From positions 38,144-65,582 of the forward strand of contig DCCS01000003.1 of NCBI GenBank assembly GCA_002316015.1: DNA of 27,439 nucleotides, in the 5' to 3' direction. The notes beneath the pieces were generated by a model. That model had not been told where the DNA came from and made no database searches. It saw only the letters and a list, made by a program, of their open reading frames with translations. Shown one piece after another: positions 24,307-27,439 of this stretch. Source of the stretch: Prevotellaceae bacterium UBA1075 (lineage in GTDB: Bacteria; Bacteroidota; Bacteroidia; Bacteroidales; Bacteroidaceae). Every line of letters starts with the position of its first letter. Position 1 is the stretch's first letter. Made by a program: the position numbers and the translations under genes.

Positions 24307-25986
24307 ATGGGAAAAATCAAAATATCTATATGGGTTGGCATCCTGATGACGCTCGCGTCATGTGCTCACCAAAGCAGGAGGGAAAAAGAAACACTCAGCA
24401 AGATAGAGCAGATATGGGACTTAAGTGACCACGACCTGACATCTGCATCGCAAAAATGCAGACTTATACAGAATGCGGTTTACACATGCTCTGATTACAC
24501 AAGAATGAGATACGACTTACTTTGCATTCGTATTCGGGACAAAAGCAACATGCCCCCTTCCTCCATCGATTCTACCAGAAAAGTGACAACCTTTATGGAA
24601 AGAAGAGGTTCGAAAAAAGACATCATGCGAGCATATTATTACATGGCATCAGCCTACGAGGAGCTCAACGACAATCCACATTCCGTAGAATACACACTTA
24701 AATCGCTGGAACTTGCAAAAGACAAGCAGGCATGCGATACGGCTATCGCACTAAAATGCTATTCACAACTTTCCTACATTTACAGAAGACTCCACAATCC
24801 ACAGGAGTCTATCAACATGGCCCTGACTGGGCTAAGACTGGCAGAACAGGCAGGACTGGCAGACGCCTGGTATATCATGGACGCTGCCACGTCCTATAAG
24901 ACAGCAGGAAATTCCGACAAATGCATCTCTTACTGCGAAAAAGCGTACCAACAATTATTCAAGGAGAAACAAGACCAGGCAAATGCGCCCTTAATCTCTG
25001 AAATGACACAATACTTTCTGGAATATAAGGAGTATAACAAAGTGGATACACTTATCTCGCTTTTAGAGGTTATTCCAGAACACGAATTCACACAAGAGTA
25101 CAACTTCGCAAAAGCTGCAGTATATGAAGCACGAGGCGAAACAGACTCTGCCATTGCTTACTACACAAAAGACTTGACTTATGCACCCAATCCAAGCCTC
25201 AGGCAAGCAAGCACATTTCACCTTTTCTCTTTGTACTACCACCAAAACAAATACGAACTGGCTGCAAAATATGCCCTACAATACATAAGAAACAAGCAAG
25301 CCACAGACAAAGCGGAACAACGCGAATGGACACGCAATGCCAAGGGACTGTACAGTTACCAAAAGGACAAAGAACACGAGGAAGCACTAACCCGCGAAAA
25401 TGAGGCCATGAGATTCTGGGGAACTATGGGCTTCTGCATTCTCCTTATAATAATAGTATCCCTCGTCGCCATCTATTACTACCATAGGAAAAAATTACTG
25501 GAAGAAGCTCTCGGCAAAGACAGAAAGTTGTCCAAACTGCACACGTTGCTAATCTCAAAAGCGGAAGAGATTGAAGAAAAAGAGAAGTCCCTAAACGAAT
25601 TGAAGCAACGCACCGAGGAACTGAGAGCCACAATAACAAAGAAAAGAAGAGAAATGAACGAGGCCATAAGAATGTCCAACCTAAGCACAACCCGCATCAG
25701 CATGCCCGACATCGCATTAAGCCTCGAAAGGTCGGCACGCGAGGGTAAGGCCATGAGTGAAGAACTTTGGCAACAGCTCACAAACGCCATCGACCAGGAC
25801 GCTCCTGCATTCAGGGAAGAAATCACAGAACGCATTCCCCGCCTAAGCGAAAGCATGCTACGCACAGCCTACCTGGTAAAGATTGGCATGACTAACCAGC
25901 AGATAGAGATTCTGACAGGAAGCCCCCACCAGACCACATGGAACAGAGTGAAGAGAATCAAGGGCACACTGGCCACAAAGCAGTAA
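24307..25986 (+). CDS. Lipoprotein-signal TPR / TM / coiled-coil / HTH sensor-regulator
   Basis: A 559-aa membrane-spanning regulator. The N-terminus (KISIWVGILMTLASCAH) looks like a lipoprotein signal. Helical TPR-like repeats (YYMASAYEELNDNPHSVEYTL, CYSQLSYIYRRLHNPQESINM) fill about residues 25-350, outside the cytoplasm. One TM helix (WGTMGFCILLIIIVSLVAIYYY) lies at about 371-392, followed by a charged coiled coil (about 393-460). The C-terminus (LRTAYLVKIGMTNQQIEILTGSP...RVKRIKGTL) fits the helix-turn-helix of Bacteroidetes TPR regulators. The layout suggests that a periplasmic signal is passed to DNA-bound HTH. It is divergent from the DUF3244-like gene and separated from it by the palindromic operator, so that gene is its likely target (inference). 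Confidence 0.8.
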   Translation: MGKIKISIWVGILMTLASCAHQSRREKETLSKIEQIWDLSDHDLTSASQKCRLIQNAVYTCSDYTRMRYDLLCIRIRDKSNMPPSSIDSTRKVTTFMERRGSKKDIMRAYYYMASAYEELNDNPHSVEYTLKSLELAKDKQACDTAIALKCYSQLSYIYRRLHNPQESINMALTGLRLAEQAGLADAWYIMDAATSYKTAGNSDKCISYCEKAYQQLFKEKQDQANAPLISEMTQYFLEYKEYNKVDTLISLLEVIPEHEFTQEYNFAKAAVYEARGETDSAIAYYTKDLTYAPNPSLRQASTFHLFSLYYHQNKYELAAKYALQYIRNKQATDKAEQREWTRNAKGLYSYQKDKEHEEALTRENEAMRFWGTMGFCILLIIIVSLVAIYYYHRKKLLEEALGKDRKLSKLHTLLISKAEEIEEKEKSLNELKQRTEELRATITKKRREMNEAIRMSNLSTTRISMPDIALSLERSAREGKAMSEELWQQLTNAIDQDAPAFREEITERIPRLSESMLRTAYLVKIGMTNQQIEILTGSPHQTTWNRVKRIKGTLATKQ

Positions 25987-26008
25987 TCCCCCGGGGAACC
26001 CCGGGGAA
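25987..26008. terminator. GC palindrome between convergent genes
   Basis: Two CCCCGGGG blocks (25989-25996 and 25999-26006) directly follow the regulator's stop codon, 24 nt from the end of the convergent lipoprotein gene. They can fold on either strand and probably act as a shared terminator, though no clear T-tract follows. Confidence 0.5.
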
Positions 26009-26031
26009 TCTGTAGTCAGGGACGGCCATTT

Positions 26032-26874
26032 TCACCAAGAGAAACGGTATCCCCAGTTGTCATAGCTGTCAAGAATGACAGAAGCAGGATAACCCTTTTC
26101 GTCCAAAGTCCATTGATAGTACCACTTTTCCTTATCATCGATTACACCTACGGGCAAATGCCGCGTGGCCTTGCCTAAAAGTCCTGCATAGTAGGCATAC
26201 TCCATCTCATCCAGGTCTATATCGAAAGCATCGTCAAACAGCATTACACATCCTTTGTTTTCAATCGGAGCATTTATGGTCGGGGACGTGTAAAGTATGC
26301 TGTCCTCCCAGTCGTCATCGCCTTCCTCAGTTGTCTGTCTTACTTTTACAATGTCACCATTTTGGTATGACACGAAAATTTCCTCTTTATCGTATTCTTC
26401 ATCGTACGATTCTTTCACGATGTGCGAGAGTTGTCCGTCTGCATTGTATTTGAGCCTCCAATGACATTCTTGCTTCTCGTCCAAATCCTTTTCTACCTGT
26501 TGCGCTTCTTCAACGAATCCGTTGCTCCCAAGCCGCATGGTAAACAGGGAATACTCACCCTTGCCGTAGTCAACCTTCATTCTCACGGATGGTGCCCTGT
26601 CTTCTGAACGTGCAGATACGTTTGCATATTCAAATTCCACATTCCCGTCACTGATTGACATTGTCGAGACGAGCCCCTCTTCGTTGTAAGTTATCGAATG
26701 TACTTCACCGGCAGACTTTGGCATCCCGCCCGTGAATACGGATTTCAGGTCAACGCTGACATATGTAGGCTTACCGCTGCCTCCGTTGCTGTTGTCCTCC
26801 TCACCGCAAGCCGTGAACATTGTACAGATTGTGAACAGTCCCAAGAGGACTTTTGAATACGTCGTTGTTTTCAT
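26032..26874 (-). CDS. Hypothetical lipoprotein (possibly DUF4595-like)
   Basis: A 280-aa lipoprotein starting MKTTTYSKVLLGLFTICTMFTACGEE; lipobox FTAC puts the lipidated cysteine at 23. After a Ser/Gly linker, the mature part has repeated short strands separated by turns (VHSITYNEEGLVSTMSISDG, WRLKYNADGQLSHIVKESYDEEY, DIVKVRQTTEEGDDDWEDS, WTLDEKGYPASVILDSYDNWGYRF). That YD-like pattern recalls DUF4595-type Bacteroidetes lipoproteins, but I am not certain. The start at 26874 is chosen because the 22 codons upstream lack signal-peptide character. Function is unknown. It is convergent with the TPR regulator. Confidence 0.65.
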   Translation of the reverse strand: MKTTTYSKVLLGLFTICTMFTACGEEDNSNGGSGKPTYVSVDLKSVFTGGMPKSAGEVHSITYNEEGLVSTMSISDGNVEFEYANVSARSEDRAPSVRMKVDYGKGEYSLFTMRLGSNGFVEEAQQVEKDLDEKQECHWRLKYNADGQLSHIVKESYDEEYDKEEIFVSYQNGDIVKVRQTTEEGDDDWEDSILYTSPTINAPIENKGCVMLFDDAFDIDLDEMEYAYYAGLLGKATRHLPVGVIDDKEKWYYQWTLDEKGYPASVILDSYDNWGYRFSW

Positions 26875-26919
26875 TGTCTTTATTGTGTTAAGTTCACAAG
26901 AATTTCTTCTATTGTTCCC

Positions 26920-26962
26920 TTTGGTTGAAAAAGAGCACACAAATCGCCGGAATTTTCGTCAC
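26920..26962 (+). repeat. Dispersed repeat X, copy 2
   Basis: Similar to 14361-14403. It lies 46 nt upstream of the lipoprotein start (minus strand) and could be part of its promoter region. The rest of 26963-27063 shows no gene or motif that I can name. Confidence 0.5.
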
Positions 26963-27063
26963 CTTCCCTGATAACAGGTTGCTCTTTTGGGGGAATTTCC
27001 ACAAAAAAAATGGTTATGGTGACGCAATCCCGTTCGGCGGCAAAATTACACATTCTCGATTAA

Positions 27064-27189
27064 TCAGAAAAGCTTTTTGAGAGCTTTTCCGCATTTCTGC
27101 TGCTGCCACATTTGAGCGTGAGCAGCTGATGGTGTTTGATTGCCGATACCCATATGTGGCCCTTCGTCGTTATAGATGGTTTTTCCATA
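27064..27189 (-). mobile_element. IS3-family transposase C-terminal fragment
   Basis: Read on the minus strand, the last 40 codons are TIYNDEGPHMGIGNQTPSAAH then QMWQQQKCGKALKKLF and a stop. This is the typical end of an IS3-type integrase-core transposase (consensus YNxxRPHxxL...TP), here with G in place of the conserved R. A TGA in the same frame at about 27189 ends the match, and the catalytic DDE region is absent. It is an inactive remnant. Confidence 0.7.
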
Positions 27190-27204
27190 AGGCTGTCAAG
27201 AAAT

Positions 27205-27248
27205 AAAGGCACGAGCCCGCAGGTGATAAGGTGATAAGTTCCTTCGCG
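27205..27248 (+). repeat. Dispersed GC-rich repeat Y, copy 2
   Basis: Matches 19584-19621 but has an internal tandem duplication of GTGATAAG. CCCGC and GCGGG at its ends can pair. It lies beside the IS3 fragment. Confidence 0.6.
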
Positions 27249-27294
27249 CGGGAAGTTAGATGACGTTGCCACGGGAAGATATGTTGGTGCCATG

Positions 27295-27350
27295 TTGCAA
27301 AGTTGGAAATTTTCATTGCAAAGTTGGAAACAAATGTTGCAAAGTTTGGT
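27295..27350. repeat. Three iterons of TTGCAAAGTTGGAAA, 21-bp period
   Basis: Copies start at 27295, 27316 and 27337, each 21 bp (two helical turns) apart. The first two share the 15-mer TTGCAAAGTTGGAAA and the third reads TTGCAAAGTTTGG. On the minus strand each contains CAACTTTG, close to a -7 box. The stretch 27190-27439 has no gene; two copies of AAGCGTCCACCGC follow near the window end. Confidence 0.6.
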
Positions 27351-27439
27351 ATATTCGTTTCCAACCGCGAAACGAAACAGGCTCCAGGCTTCCCAGGCAA
27401 AGCGTCCACCGCTCCCGGACCAAGCGTCCACCGCCCCAG

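Overview
The window looks like chromosome of a Bacteroidales bacterium, probably Prevotella/Bacteroides-like. Several promoters fit the Bacteroidetes consensus (TTTG, 19-20 nt, TAnnTTTG). Lipoproteins carry Bacteroidetes-type lipoboxes, and families typical of that phylum are present: M60 mucinase, GH127, DUF6734, a BACON-like lipoprotein, DUF3244 and a TPR-TM-HTH regulator. Names come from motif recognition alone; no database search was possible. By eye the first 13 kb is GC-rich and 14.1-16.7 kb is clearly AT-richer, with mixed composition beyond, so the right half reads as accessory DNA.

Region 1 (1-8.5 kb) is a plus-strand operon: a secreted M60 peptidase with intact HExxH, a polytopic membrane protein whose ATG overlaps the upstream stop (TAATG), a lipoprotein combining a haem-c motif (CXXCH) with a PD40/TolB propeller, and NagB with its full catalytic set. 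It suggests cutting O-glycosylated (mucin-like) protein and catabolising amino sugars. It ends in a hairpin terminator, followed by tRNA-Leu(UAG) with its own promoter.

Region 2 (8.7-13.1 kb) is a convergent pair: a secreted GH127-type beta-L-arabinofuranosidase (plus) and a secreted FAD-dependent oxidoreductase (minus).

Region 3 (13.2-20.8 kb) is an accessory island. It starts with a decayed BACON-like lipoprotein copy, a four-helix membrane protein and an IS1380-type transposase fragment. Then come a DUF6734-like glycosyltransferase split by one in-frame TGA, a Gly/Ser-rich protein without signal peptide, a 935-aa MG2 outer-membrane-type protein directly downstream of it, and a fucosyltransferase-like enzyme.

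Region 4 (20.8-22.6 kb) is a tandem duplication of a two-gene minus-strand cassette (2-TM membrane protein plus BACON-like lipoprotein) with a 130-bp repeat. One lipoprotein copy is truncated, and the decayed copy at 13.2 kb is a third relative.

Region 5 (22.6-27.4 kb) holds a 287-aa lipoprotein with a bacteriocin-like hydrophobic Gly/Ala tail, a DUF3244-like secreted protein divergent from a lipoprotein/TPR/TM/coiled-coil/HTH sensor-regulator with a striking four-half-site operator between them, another lipoprotein, an IS3-family C-terminal fragment and three 21-bp-spaced iterons near the window end.
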